Source: an uncultured Selenomonadaceae bacterium (lineage in GTDB: Bacteria > Bacillota > Negativicutes > Selenomonadales > Selenomonadaceae). Taken from it: a stretch of DNA of 64,000 nt. Below are positions 41,968 to 50,881 of the stretch, piece by piece (positions within the stretch are counted from its first letter, which is position 1; every line of letters starts with the position of its first letter). The notes beneath the pieces were generated by a model, which saw only the letters and a program-made list of their open reading frames with translations, ran no database searches and was not told the origin of the DNA. The stretch lies in NCBI GenBank assembly GCA_905233135.1, contig CAJOCQ010000004.1, positions 1 to 64,000 on the forward strand. The letters are read 5' to 3'. The translations under genes and the position numbers were made by a program.

Positions 41968-43416
41968 TTGGCTTTCAAAGATTTAAGAGAATTTATCGAT
42001 GAACTCGAAAAGCGAAAACTTTTGAAGCGAATAAAAATCCCCGTTGACGCCGAATTGGAAATTACCGAAATAACCGACCGCGTTTCAAAATTCAAAGACA
42101 GCCGCAACGTTGCATTGCTTTTTGAAAATGTGCGCGGCTATGATATGCCCGTTTTAATGAATCAATTCGGCAGCTATGAAAGAATGTGCCTTGCGTTGGG
42201 CGTGGAAAAACTTGACGACGCCGCCGAAGATATAAGGCAACTTTTGAAATTGCCTTACCTTTCGCTGAAAAATCGTTCAAACATTGTTTCGATAATTTCA
42301 ACCGGCAGCAAGGTTATCAACTTTCCAAAATATATCAAAAATGCGCCGTGTCAAGAAATTATTGACGAAAGACCGAGCCTGGATAAAATTCCAATTTTAA
42401 AATGTTGGCCGCAAGACGGCGGAGCTTTTATAACTTTGCCGCTTGTCTTTACCAAAAATCCTGCAACGGGCAAAAGAAATGTCGGAATGTACCGCCTGCA
42501 AAAATTCGATTCAACTACAACGGGAATGCATATTCACATACACAAAAACGGCGCGGAAAATCTGCGCGACGCCGCCGAAAATAAAATTGAGTGCGCCGTT
42601 GCGATTGGTACAGATCCCGTTACTACTTACGCCGCAACCGCGCCCTTGCCGCGCGATGTTGACGAAATGGTTTTTGCGGGATTCCTGCGCCATAAATCTG
42701 TTGAAATGACAAAGTGCAAGACTGTTGATTTGGAAGTTCCCGCGCACGCCGAAATTATTTTAGAAGGTTACATTTCAACTGACGAATTGCGCCGCGAAGG
42801 ACCTTTCGGCGACCATACGGGATTTTATTCGCTTGCTGATGATTATCCCGTTTTCCACGTAACTTGCATTACAAGCAGAAAAAATCCTATCTACGCCGCT
42901 ACAATCGTTGGCAAGCCGCCAATGGAAGATTGTTTTTTGGCGAAGGCAACCGAAAGAATTTTTTTACCGCTCCTTCAGCAAGTTATTCCTGAAATTGTTG
43001 ATATTAATATGCCGTTTGAAGGCGTCTTTCATAATTGCGTTATTGTTTCAATAAAAAAATCGTACCCAATGCAGGCGCGGAAAGTTATGCACGCACTTTG
43101 GGGACTCGGGCAAATGATGAACGTTAAAATGATTATCGTTGTTGAAGATTATGTTGACGTGCAAAATTTAAGCGAAGTTGCTTGGCGCGTTTTCAATAAC
43201 ATTGACGCCGATAAAGATTTGGAAATTGTTCACGGACCTTTAGATGTGCTCGACCATTCTTCGCCAATGCCGAAATTCGGCGCAAAAATTGGAATTGACG
43301 CTACAAGAAGTTGGAAGGAAGAAGGACACCTGCGCGAATGGCCCGACGAAATTTCTATGTCGCCCGAAGTTAAGGCGCGTATAGATTTTTTATGGCGTTC
43401 GCTTAATTTAGATTGA
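41968..43416 (+). CDS. UbiD-family decarboxylase
   Basis: A prenylated-FMN decarboxylase of 482 residues. Family signatures seen are the start DLREFIDELEKRKLLKRI, NVGMYRLQKFDSTTTGMHIHIHKNGA (near 172-197), and the catalytic region ELRREGPFGDHTGFYS (near 274-289), which carries the conserved E-x-x-x-R/D set. The prime candidate is a menaquinone or other aromatic-acid decarboxylase. No UbiX flavin prenyltransferase is nearby. The start is TTG after TAGGAG. Confidence 0.87.
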   Translation: MAFKDLREFIDELEKRKLLKRIKIPVDAELEITEITDRVSKFKDSRNVALLFENVRGYDMPVLMNQFGSYERMCLALGVEKLDDAAEDIRQLLKLPYLSLKNRSNIVSIISTGSKVINFPKYIKNAPCQEIIDERPSLDKIPILKCWPQDGGAFITLPLVFTKNPATGKRNVGMYRLQKFDSTTTGMHIHIHKNGAENLRDAAENKIECAVAIGTDPVTTYAATAPLPRDVDEMVFAGFLRHKSVEMTKCKTVDLEVPAHAEIILEGYISTDELRREGPFGDHTGFYSLADDYPVFHVTCITSRKNPIYAATIVGKPPMEDCFLAKATERIFLPLLQQVIPEIVDINMPFEGVFHNCVIVSIKKSYPMQARKVMHALWGLGQMMNVKMIIVVEDYVDVQNLSEVAWRVFNNIDADKDLEIVHGPLDVLDHSSPMPKFGAKIGIDATRSWKEEGHLREWPDEISMSPEVKARIDFLWRSLNLD

Positions 43417-43430
43417 AAGGAAAATTTTTT

Positions 43431-44645
43431 ATGATTCACGTTGCTTACGGGCTTTACGACAAAGACGGGTATTATTCAAAATTTACCGGGACTTCAATTT
43501 TATCTATGTTTGAAAATACTTCAGCTGAAATGACAGTACACATTTTGCACGACAACACTTTAACGCAAGATAACCGAGACAAATTTAATTTTTTTGCCGG
43601 CAAATACAATCAAACATTAAAATTCTACAACGTCGAAATTCTTTGCAAAAATAAAATTGCCGAAATTAAAAAATTTTTTGAAGGGCGCGTTGAAAAATCT
43701 ATTTTCAGCATTGCAACTTTTTACCGCTTATTTATCACTGATGTTTTGGATTCCGATATTGAAAAAATTATTTATCTCGATTCGGATACGATAATTAATT
43801 TGGATATAAAAGAACTTTGGCGCGTCGAACTTGAAAATAAACCTCTTGCCGCCGTTACCGAAATAAGCAATGACGTTCCAATAAATCATATCCCTTTGTG
43901 CCTTGCTGAAGTTGTTAAATACGAAAATTATTTTAACGCCGGGATTTTATTAATGAATTTAAACAGATTGAAAACCGAAAATGTACTGTTGCAACGTGGA
44001 ACAAAATTTATTGCCGAAAATCCAAAATATGTTTGCTTTGACCAAGATATTTTGAATTATTGTTTTTCGCAAGAGTATTTGAAATTGCCGCTGAAATTTA
44101 ATCAATTCGTAAAATTTGAGCGCGACAAAGGCGAAAAATTTATTCAGAAAAAAATTTATCATTATAACGCTCGTGTTTTGAATTTAAATATTTCGGATAT
44201 TTTCAATCGTCTTTGGCTGAAATATTTTGCAAAAACTGTTTGGTTTAATGAAGAGACAATAGGCAATATTTTTGAGGGGATTAAAAAAATTTATACCGAA
44301 CAAAAAGATTTCGCTATAGAAATTTCTAAAAATATTTCGGGAAAAACGCGCGCTTTTTTTGTTGCATCTTACAACGTTGAAGCAGTCAAGGAAATTTTTT
44401 TGTTTAAAAATTATGAAGAAATAATTTTGGAAGATTCGCCTGATTCCCTGCAACGTATGGTTGATTCATTAAATTCGCCGACAAAAAAATTTTTTTTCTT
44501 GTTTAGTGATGAGTATCATAAGCTTAAATACATTTTGACTCGCGCAGGTTTTAAGGAAAACGAAGATTTTATAAACGGGATAAAATTTTTTTCTGATAAT
44601 GACGGACGTTTTATTGATTCATATTCCATAATAAAACGTTTATGA
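43431..44645 (+). CDS. glycosyltransferase family 8 protein
   Basis: A GT-A enzyme of 404 residues. The N-terminal IHVAYGLYDKDGYYSKFTGTSILSM matches LPS galactosyl/glucosyltransferases of GT8. The DXD motif is in IYLDSDTIINLD (near 110-121), followed by YFNAGILLMNL (near 171-181) and the His of IYHYNAR. Residues after about 285 form an extra C-terminal domain of unknown role. The start is ATG at 43431 behind AAAGGAAAA, 14 bases after the ubiD stop. Likely for LPS or surface glycan. Confidence 0.87.
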   Translation: MIHVAYGLYDKDGYYSKFTGTSILSMFENTSAEMTVHILHDNTLTQDNRDKFNFFAGKYNQTLKFYNVEILCKNKIAEIKKFFEGRVEKSIFSIATFYRLFITDVLDSDIEKIIYLDSDTIINLDIKELWRVELENKPLAAVTEISNDVPINHIPLCLAEVVKYENYFNAGILLMNLNRLKTENVLLQRGTKFIAENPKYVCFDQDILNYCFSQEYLKLPLKFNQFVKFERDKGEKFIQKKIYHYNARVLNLNISDIFNRLWLKYFAKTVWFNEETIGNIFEGIKKIYTEQKDFAIEISKNISGKTRAFFVASYNVEAVKEIFLFKNYEEIILEDSPDSLQRMVDSLNSPTKKFFFLFSDEYHKLKYILTRAGFKENEDFINGIKFFSDNDGRFIDSYSIIKRL

Positions 44646-44672
44646 TTGTTATTTATGCAAAAAAATTTTTTT

Positions 44673-44718
44673 CTGTCACGTCATAAAAAATTTTTGACGC
44701 GGCAGGATTTTTTTTTTT
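44673..44718 (+). terminator. intrinsic terminator after the GT8 gene
   Basis: An 11-bp stem CTGTCACGTCA / TGACGCGGCAG (one mismatch, one G-T) followed by a run of twelve or more T. It abuts the motA -35. Confidence 0.8.
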
Positions 44719-44744
44719 GACATTGAAAGAAAAAATATTATACG
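44717..44744 (+). promoter_or_regulatory. sigma-A type promoter of motAB
   Basis: TTGACA (44717-44722), a 16-base spacer and TATACG (44739-44744). No sigma-28 (TAAA/GCCGATAA) sequence is seen. The leader to the start is about 65 bases. Confidence 0.5.
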
Positions 44745-44815
44745 CCGTAAAATTAAAGGTGCGGCAGGTCGTGGAATTATATTTTTAACCTCGACAGCAA
44801 GGGAGGTTGCTGGTT

Positions 44816-45592
44816 TTGGAAAAATCTACAGTAATAGGTCTTATCGCAGGGTTTATATCTGTTTTCGTCGGTATGATATTAAAAGGCGCGCCGCTGTCTT
44901 CATTAAATAACCCTGCTGCATTCTTAATCATTATTGGCGGTACTTTTTCTTGTCTGTTCAACGCTTTCCCAATGGCAATGGTTGCCAAATTGCCTAAACT
45001 TTTTAAACTTCTGTTCCGCGCAGAAGCTGAAGGCGGTAAAGTTGAAACAGTAAAACTTTTTGTAGAACTTTCGCAACTTGCACGCCGCGAAGGTATTTTG
45101 GCTCTTGAAAGTAAAGTTGCAGAAATTGAAGACCCCTTTTTCAAAAATGGTTTAAGTATGGTTATTGACGGTATGGATCCTGATTTTGTAAGCGACGTTT
45201 TGGACGCCGAATTATCAGTTATGGAAGAAAGACACGCCGAAGCGCGTTCCATTTTGACGCAAGCAGGAACTTATGCTCCTACATTGGGCGTTTTGGGCGC
45301 GGTTGTCGGGCTTATTGCGGCGTTGGCTGACCTTTCAGACGTTAATAAACTCGGGCACGCTATTTCGGCGGCGTTTATTGCTACGATTCTCGGTATTTTT
45401 ACAGGTTACGTTATTTGGCTGCCCTTTGCAAACAAATTAAAAGTTAAATCCGCAAACGAAGTTGCTTATAAACGTATGATTATTGAAGGTATTCTTTCAC
45501 TTCAAGCGGGCGATTCCCCTACCGCTATTCAAGCAAAATTAATGGTATTTATCCCGCAAAGTGAACGCGGCGAATTGGCTGAAGAAGGTTAA
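44816..45592 (+). CDS. motA: flagellar motor stator protein MotA
   Basis: A 258-residue protein with four membrane helices: two near the N-terminus (about 4-22, 31-50) and two near 148-170 and 182-200. The conserved PTLGVLGAVVGLIAAL segment holds the proton/sodium-path Pro. A cytoplasmic loop carries the charged ARREGILALE region. The start is TTG at 44816, nine bases after GGGAGG. It forms the stator with MotB. Confidence 0.93.
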   Translation: MEKSTVIGLIAGFISVFVGMILKGAPLSSLNNPAAFLIIIGGTFSCLFNAFPMAMVAKLPKLFKLLFRAEAEGGKVETVKLFVELSQLARREGILALESKVAEIEDPFFKNGLSMVIDGMDPDFVSDVLDAELSVMEERHAEARSILTQAGTYAPTLGVLGAVVGLIAALADLSDVNKLGHAISAAFIATILGIFTGYVIWLPFANKLKVKSANEVAYKRMIIEGILSLQAGDSPTAIQAKLMVFIPQSERGELAEEG

Positions 45593-45632
45593 TGTTAAGG
45601 ATTAAAAATTTTTTCTGAAAGGAGAAATTTAA

Positions 45633-46445
45633 TTGGCAAAGAAAAAACGTGGCAAAAAACACGAAGAAGAAGCAAGCGAAGCTTGGTTATTGCCGTATTC
45701 GGATTTGATGACGCTTTTGCTTGCGTTGTTTATAGCGTTATTCGCAATTTCTCAAACTGACCAAACAAAATTGCAAGCACTCGCGCAGGCTTTTACAGCC
45801 GCGTTTAATACGGGCGGACCTTCATTCTTCGACCAAGCAGGACCAAGCGTCAGCCCGCAGCGTCAAGTTATGGCAAATGAAGATAACGGCGAAGACGCCT
45901 ATATGCAGAATCAAGCTTATATGCAGGAAAATGAATCTTTAAGCGATTTACAAGAACAGCTTGAGGCGTACATTAGAGAAAATCAATTAGAAGGCGAACT
46001 TTCAACGCAACTTGAAGAAGAAGGCTTAATGATTCGTATCAAAGAACGCGCCCTTTTCCCTTCGGGCTCGGCTGATTTAGTTCCCGAATCTCAAAGAATT
46101 GGTCCGATAGTTGCAAATCTTTTGGCGGCAGTTCCCGAGCGCGTTTTAATTTCAGGACATACTGACACCGACCCGATTAATACCGCGCAATTTCCCTCGA
46201 ACTGGGAATTAAGTTCCGTGCGCGCTATGACTTTTATGAAATATCTTTTGTCTATTAACAGCAATTTAAATCCTGCAAGATTTTCCGCTATCGGTTACGG
46301 CGAATACAGACCCATTGCGCCGAATGACAACGCCGAAAATAAACAAAAAAATCGTCGCGTCGAAATTTTAATTGCGCGTACACTTTCCTTTAATCCCAAT
46401 CAAGGCATTTATTCTCAAAGCGATACGGATTTGGTTGCAAAATGA
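45633..46445 (+). CDS. motB: flagellar motor protein MotB
   Basis: A 270-residue protein with a basic N-terminus (KKKRGKKHEEEAS) and a single membrane helix in WLLPYSDLMTLLLALFIALFAIS, containing the ion-binding Asp (SDLMT). It ends with an OmpA-like peptidoglycan-binding domain: LISGHTDTDPINT (near 171-183), NWELSSVRAM and GYGEYRPIAPND...NRRVEI. The start is TTG after AAAGGAGAAA. The stop overlaps the acpS start (ATGA). Confidence 0.94.
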   Translation: MAKKKRGKKHEEEASEAWLLPYSDLMTLLLALFIALFAISQTDQTKLQALAQAFTAAFNTGGPSFFDQAGPSVSPQRQVMANEDNGEDAYMQNQAYMQENESLSDLQEQLEAYIRENQLEGELSTQLEEEGLMIRIKERALFPSGSADLVPESQRIGPIVANLLAAVPERVLISGHTDTDPINTAQFPSNWELSSVRAMTFMKYLLSINSNLNPARFSAIGYGEYRPIAPNDNAENKQKNRRVEILIARTLSFNPNQGIYSQSDTDLVAK

Positions 46446-46819
46446 TAATTGGAATTGGCACTGACATTATAGAAATTGAAAGAGTGCGCCGCGCGGTTGC
46501 AGGCGTGCACTTCAAAGACAAAGTTTTTACCACGAACGAACAGAATTATTGCGAAAGTCGCGGAGCTCAATCCGCCGCCTCCTATGCCGCAAGATTTGCC
46601 GCTAAGGAGGCTTTTTTTAAGTCATTGGGCACGGGGATTTTTACAAGCTTGACCGAAGTTGAAATTTTAAATGACGAACTCGGCAAGCCGCAAATTTTTT
46701 TGTACGGCAAGGCGAAAACTTTTTTTGAAAATCTGCGCGCCGAAAAAATTTTTGTAAGCTTAAGCCATTGCAAAGATTATGCAACGGCTTTTGTGATTAT
46801 CGGCGATTGTTCAACTTAA
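46442..46819 (+). CDS. acpS: holo-ACP synthase
   Basis: A 125-residue 4'-phosphopantetheinyl transferase. IIGIGTDIIEIERVRRAV holds the metal Asp, and RFAAKEAFFKSLGTG holds the Glu/Lys pair. SLSHCKDYATAFVII closes the domain. It activates ACPs, including the two at 25.5-26.7 kb. It overlaps motB by 4 bases and is followed by the exported methyltransferase-like gene. Confidence 0.94.
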   Translation: MIIGIGTDIIEIERVRRAVAGVHFKDKVFTTNEQNYCESRGAQSAASYAARFAAKEAFFKSLGTGIFTSLTEVEILNDELGKPQIFLYGKAKTFFENLRAEKIFVSLSHCKDYATAFVIIGDCST

Positions 46820-46864
46820 AAAATAACTTTAATTTCCAAATAAAATTTCCCGGGAGGATTTATA

Positions 46865-47806
46865 ATGTTGAAAAAAATTTTAATTCCAATGCTGATTTTC
46901 TGCACCACGATTATTTTTAACGCGAAAGTTTCTGCAGCTGAATTTGAAATGGTTTCCTATTCCGCGCTTGTAAAACTTCAGTGGCTCGCAAATACAGGGC
47001 AGCCCGAAGCTAAAAAAATTCTCAAAGCTTTAAAGGTTACCAATCTTTACGATAAACAAAATTTGCAAGATTTCGACAGGCTCGAACTTTTAAACAGCAT
47101 CTTTCAAGAATTGAATTACGCCTCAACCGTCGAATACGTTCAAAAAAATAATTACAAAAACATTATGGATATTGGCGGCGGCTACACGCCCCGCGCAGTC
47201 ATTTTCGCCCGCGAAGGCAGAAAATATATCGGCGCGGAACTTGCCGCCATTGCAGTAAGTGCGGCTGACGTTATCCCTAAAGTTATCGGCAAAAAATATT
47301 CGCAAGATGTTTCTTACGACGAAGTTTTGGTTGAAGATAGGGAAGCAATGCTCGGCACCGCCGACGAATTTAACGGCAGAATTTGCGTTATTGAAAACGG
47401 CTTGCAGATTTATTTGACTGAAGACCGTACCGCCGAAATGTTCAAGCTGATTCGTGAAATTTTGGTTAAACACGGCGGCTGCTTTATAACTACTGATTTT
47501 ACAACCAAAGAATTTTTTAAAGATATTGCCGCTGCGCTTTACGGCGAAGACCAAGCGCAATCTCTTTACGACGAAACTAAAGTAATGTACGAACAACTTT
47601 TTGACAATAAAATTTATGACGATACTTTCAAAAGTCAGCAAGATGCAATAAAATTTTTTGAGGCGCGCGGCTTGCAAGTCCGTCAAGTTCCTCTTTTAAA
47701 TGACACTTCAAAACTTTATTGCACAAAAAAACTTACGCCCCAACAAATTCAAAAACTTAATGCAATTGCCGCAAAAAATTATTTATGGGTTATCACGGTT
47801 GAATAA
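46865..47806 (+). CDS. exported protein with a SAM-methyltransferase-like (LCM-type) fold
   Basis: A 313-residue protein. The signal peptide (KKILIPMLIFCTTIIFNAKVSAA) is cleaved near residue 24. Then a methyltransferase-like core: IMDIGGGYTPRAVIFAREGRKYIGAEL (about 100-126) resembles motif I of leucine-carboxyl-methyltransferase-like proteins, and VIENGLQIYLTEDRTAEMFKLI (near 177-198) resembles their post-II region. A methyltransferase outside the cytoplasm would lack SAM, so it may bind another ligand or have lost activity. GGGAGG precedes the ATG. Confidence 0.65.
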   Translation: MLKKILIPMLIFCTTIIFNAKVSAAEFEMVSYSALVKLQWLANTGQPEAKKILKALKVTNLYDKQNLQDFDRLELLNSIFQELNYASTVEYVQKNNYKNIMDIGGGYTPRAVIFAREGRKYIGAELAAIAVSAADVIPKVIGKKYSQDVSYDEVLVEDREAMLGTADEFNGRICVIENGLQIYLTEDRTAEMFKLIREILVKHGGCFITTDFTTKEFFKDIAAALYGEDQAQSLYDETKVMYEQLFDNKIYDDTFKSQQDAIKFFEARGLQVRQVPLLNDTSKLYCTKKLTPQQIQKLNAIAAKNYLWVITVE

Positions 47807-47807
47807 G

Positions 47808-47881
47808 GAAAGAGGATAAAGGAGGAAGGACAAAGGGAATTGAAAAACTTTTTCCTTTAAACTTTTTCCTTTTTCCTAAAA
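47808..47881. repeat. purine tract followed by pyrimidine tract (imperfect hairpin)
   Basis: About 35 bases of A/G (GGAAAGAGGATAAAGGAGGAAGG) are followed by CTTTTTCCTTTAAACTTTTTCC and more. The two halves can pair imperfectly. It may terminate the upstream transcript. Confidence 0.45.
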
Positions 47882-47903
47882 ATCGACCGAAGGGAGTTTT
47901 TTA

Positions 47904-49445
47904 ATGAAAGTTGCAATGGCGAAACAAATGCACGAAATTGACGACGCCGCAATAAAAAAATACGGCTTGCCCGAACTTTCACTAATGGAAAGCGCAGGGC
48001 ACAGAGTTTTTGAAGCGACGTTGAAAATTTTCGGCAACGTCAAAGATAAAAGCATTTGCGTTTTGGCGGGCAGCGGCAATAACGGCGGCGACGCCCTTGT
48101 TACTGCAAGATTTTTATTCAACAGCGGCGCAAAAGTTAAAGTTTTTCTGACGGGCAACAAAAACCACCGCACGGATTCATTTAACATTCAAATGAAAATA
48201 CTGCGCGAAATGGGAATAGAAATTTTGACGTTGGAAACTGAACGCTCCTGGGAACGCCTGCAAGTTGCGTTGAAATTTACTGACGGAATTATTGACGGGA
48301 TTTTGGGTACGGGATTTTTCGGCAAGATAAGAACTGCAGCATTGCGGCTGATTCGGCTTGCAAATTCCGCCGACAAAAAAATTATTTCAGTCGATATACC
48401 TTCGGGCGTTGCGTCAGATACAGGCGCGGTTGAAGACGTTGCAATTAACGCGGCTTGCACTGTTGCACTCGGCTTGCCCAAGCCCGGGCATTTCATTTGT
48501 CCCGGCGCAAATTTTGTAGGCGAACTGATTATTGATAATATCGGAATACCGAGCGTTTTGCTGGAAAATGATATACACCAAACTTTGATTGATGATGAAT
48601 TTGCAAAAACTTTATTGCCTGCGCGGGCGCGTGATGTTCACAAGGGAAGTTGCGGGAAAATTTTAGTTATTGCGGGTTCGCGCGGAATGACGGGCGCGGC
48701 GTGTCTTGCGTCAATGGCGGCTTTAAGGGCGGGCGCGGGCGTTGTTACTTTGGCTGTTCCCGAAAGTTTAAATGACTTGTACGAAGTCAAATTAACCGAA
48801 GTAATGACGGCGGAACTTCCTGAAGTTAAACTCGGCGTGATAAGCGGCGAAAAGGCGTTGGAAAAACTTTTGACGCTTGCAGAAAAATTTGACGCCGTTT
48901 TGATTGGCAGCGGCTTGGGGCGCGAAGTTGAAACTTTGGAACTTGTTAAAAATTTTGTAAGCAAAGTTGATAAGCCGCTGATTCTTGACGCGGACGCAAT
49001 TTTTGCTTTTAACGGCAACGCTGAAACTTTTAAAACTTGCAAACAAATTCCAATTTTGACGCCGCATTTGGGCGAACTTGCCGCGCTTTTAAATTCTTCG
49101 GTTGAAGAACTGCGCGAAAATTTAATTTTGAACGTTAAGCAAGTCGCGCAGGACTGCCGCGCCGTAATTGTTGCAAAAAGCGAATGCACTATAATTGCAT
49201 ATCCGAACGGCGAAATTTTTATTTCTGCGCTCGGCAACAGCGGAATGGCAACGGCGGGCAGCGGCGATGTTTTGGCGGGAACCATTGCGGGCTTAATGAA
49301 ACAAACGCCTTTTGCGCCGCTTGCAGGAGTTTATTTGCACGGCACGGCGGGAGATTTTGCCGCATCAAAAAATAGCGAAGGGCTTATTGCCTCTGACATT
49401 TTGGAAAATTTGCCGCAAGCCGTTAAAAAAATTCGTACGCTGTAA
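47904..49445 (+). CDS. nnr: bifunctional NAD(P)H-hydrate epimerase/dehydratase
   Basis: A 513-residue metabolite-repair enzyme. The N-terminal NnrE epimerase domain (1-215) has AGSGNNGGDALVTAR and SVDIPSG. The C-terminal NnrD dehydratase domain (about 225-513) has GSRGMTGAACLAS, LDADAIFAF, LTPHLGELA and the ATP/ADP-binding SGMATAGSGDVLAGTIAG. It repairs NADHX/NADPHX. Start ATG after AAGGGAG. Confidence 0.94.
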   Translation: MKVAMAKQMHEIDDAAIKKYGLPELSLMESAGHRVFEATLKIFGNVKDKSICVLAGSGNNGGDALVTARFLFNSGAKVKVFLTGNKNHRTDSFNIQMKILREMGIEILTLETERSWERLQVALKFTDGIIDGILGTGFFGKIRTAALRLIRLANSADKKIISVDIPSGVASDTGAVEDVAINAACTVALGLPKPGHFICPGANFVGELIIDNIGIPSVLLENDIHQTLIDDEFAKTLLPARARDVHKGSCGKILVIAGSRGMTGAACLASMAALRAGAGVVTLAVPESLNDLYEVKLTEVMTAELPEVKLGVISGEKALEKLLTLAEKFDAVLIGSGLGREVETLELVKNFVSKVDKPLILDADAIFAFNGNAETFKTCKQIPILTPHLGELAALLNSSVEELRENLILNVKQVAQDCRAVIVAKSECTIIAYPNGEIFISALGNSGMATAGSGDVLAGTIAGLMKQTPFAPLAGVYLHGTAGDFAASKNSEGLIASDILENLPQAVKKIRTL

Positions 49446-49571
49446 AATGCCCGAATTTTAATTTTTTTGTAGGGTGGTATTTATTTATACTAAAAAGAAG
49501 TTGGAGACGGCGTAGTGTTGAAATTTGACGTTTTTAAAGCTGTTTTCAAGCAACTTAAAGGAGTGAAAATT

Positions 49572-50835
49572 TTGGCAGTCGATAAAAATTTATTCTTGTA
49601 CGATTTGGCAGTTGTTGCCACTTTGTACAATGAGGGGCACTACGTCAAAGAATGGCTTGATTATAATTTGGCGGCAGGCGTCGACCATTTCTATTTGTAC
49701 GACCACGAAAGTACAGACAATTTTAAAGAAGTTTTGCAATCGTACATTGACGCTGGGATTGTTACCTATACTTTTTTTCCCGGTAAAGCTGCAATGTTTC
49801 CAATTTACACTGACGCGCTCGAAAAATATAAATTTTTTTGCAGATATATTTCTTTTATCGACGCCGACGAATTTATTTTCCCGCAAAACAATAAAAGCAT
49901 TGTCGAAGTTACAGACGAAATTTTGCCTGATAAACCATACGCCGGCGGCTTGGCAATAAATTGGAATTGTTTCGGCTCCAATCATCTTGAAAAAGCAGAT
50001 TATTCAAAGGGCGTTTTGGAAAGATTCACGCGCCGCGCCGCAAATGATTTTGAAACTAACAACACGGTAAAAGATATTGTCAACCCGCGCCGTATAAGTT
50101 ATTTTGATTGCCCGCACAAAATGAATTACTTTGAAAAATTTTTTTCTGTCAATGAAGACGGCGGGCTTGTTTTCACTTTGCACAACGCGCCCGTTACAGA
50201 TAAAAAAATTGTTATTAATCATTATTATGTAAAATCTTTTGAAGAATATATTTTAAGAAGCAATGGCGGCGACGGTATTTACGATAAAAATTCCCGTTCG
50301 GAAGAAAAATTCCATGAGGCTGACAGAAATGAAATTTTTGACGACAGCATTTTGACTTATTATGAAATTCAACTGAAACAGGGGGGCAGGAAAGCCGCTT
50401 GACTGCGAAAAATTAACTTCCGCGCTGATTAAAAATCTTTCGCCCGTTTTTGGCAAAAATGCAACCGCAGATATTTTTGAAGGCAAGCTTGAAACATTTT
50501 TAACTTGCCGCGCGTTAGCGTCTTATTTAAAAGAAAATTTGCTTGATAAAAAACGCGGCGAAATTCTTGAAGCGGCGGCAGTAAAAGGGATTGTTGCGGT
50601 ACTTCATACAGAATTAACTGTAGCTGACGCAGAATTATTAATCAGCGAATTGCCCAATATTTTAAAATTAAATTACCCCGAAGTTAAAGATATTTTAAAT
50701 TCCTGTATGGTTATTATTTCTAATTTGCTGATTATGTATAGGAATAGCATTGAAAATCAATATAATTGGAAGGTCTGGAATAAATATGCTCAATATAATT
50801 CACTTTTGAATATGTTAAAAGTTTTTAACCGTTAA
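49572..50835 (+). pseudogene. DXD glycosyltransferase GT-1, currently phase-OFF at a G6 tract
   Basis: First of three paralogues. The start is TTG 49572 (LAVDKNLFLYD as in the others) behind AAAGGAGTG. The catalytic domain is intact: NEGHYVKEWLDY, FYLYDHESTDN, DXD in FIDADEFIFP, and ADYSKGVLERFTRRA. After LKQ the six-G run (50381-50386) shifts the frame to a stop at 50402. Downstream, LDCEKLTSALIKNL to LKVFNR (stop 50835) matches the C-terminal helical domain of GT-2 and GT-3. Five or eight G would restore one protein of about 420 residues. Resembles PF13704/GT92-like enzymes; sugar and acceptor unknown. Confidence 0.82.
50381..50386 (+). repeat. poly-G tract (G6) in GT-1
   Basis: Located at the junction of the catalytic and C-terminal domains, at the same position as the G9 of GT-3. 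Frame check: G5 and G8 are open; G6 and G7 meet stops. Confidence 0.8.
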
Positions 50836-50881
50836 ATAAAAATACCATGACTTTTTGAAGAAAATTTAAGGAGAAATTATT

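Noticed and set aside
48638-49285. 215-codon antisense frame inside nnr
   Set aside because: Shadow of the nnr coding frame; Ser/Pro/Thr-rich composition typical of reverse reading of this codon bias.
50539-50835. Independent small gene after GT-1
   Set aside because: Its product aligns with the C-terminal domain of GT-2 and GT-3, and the preceding out-of-frame region (from 50403) also encodes that domain, so it is the tail of GT-1.
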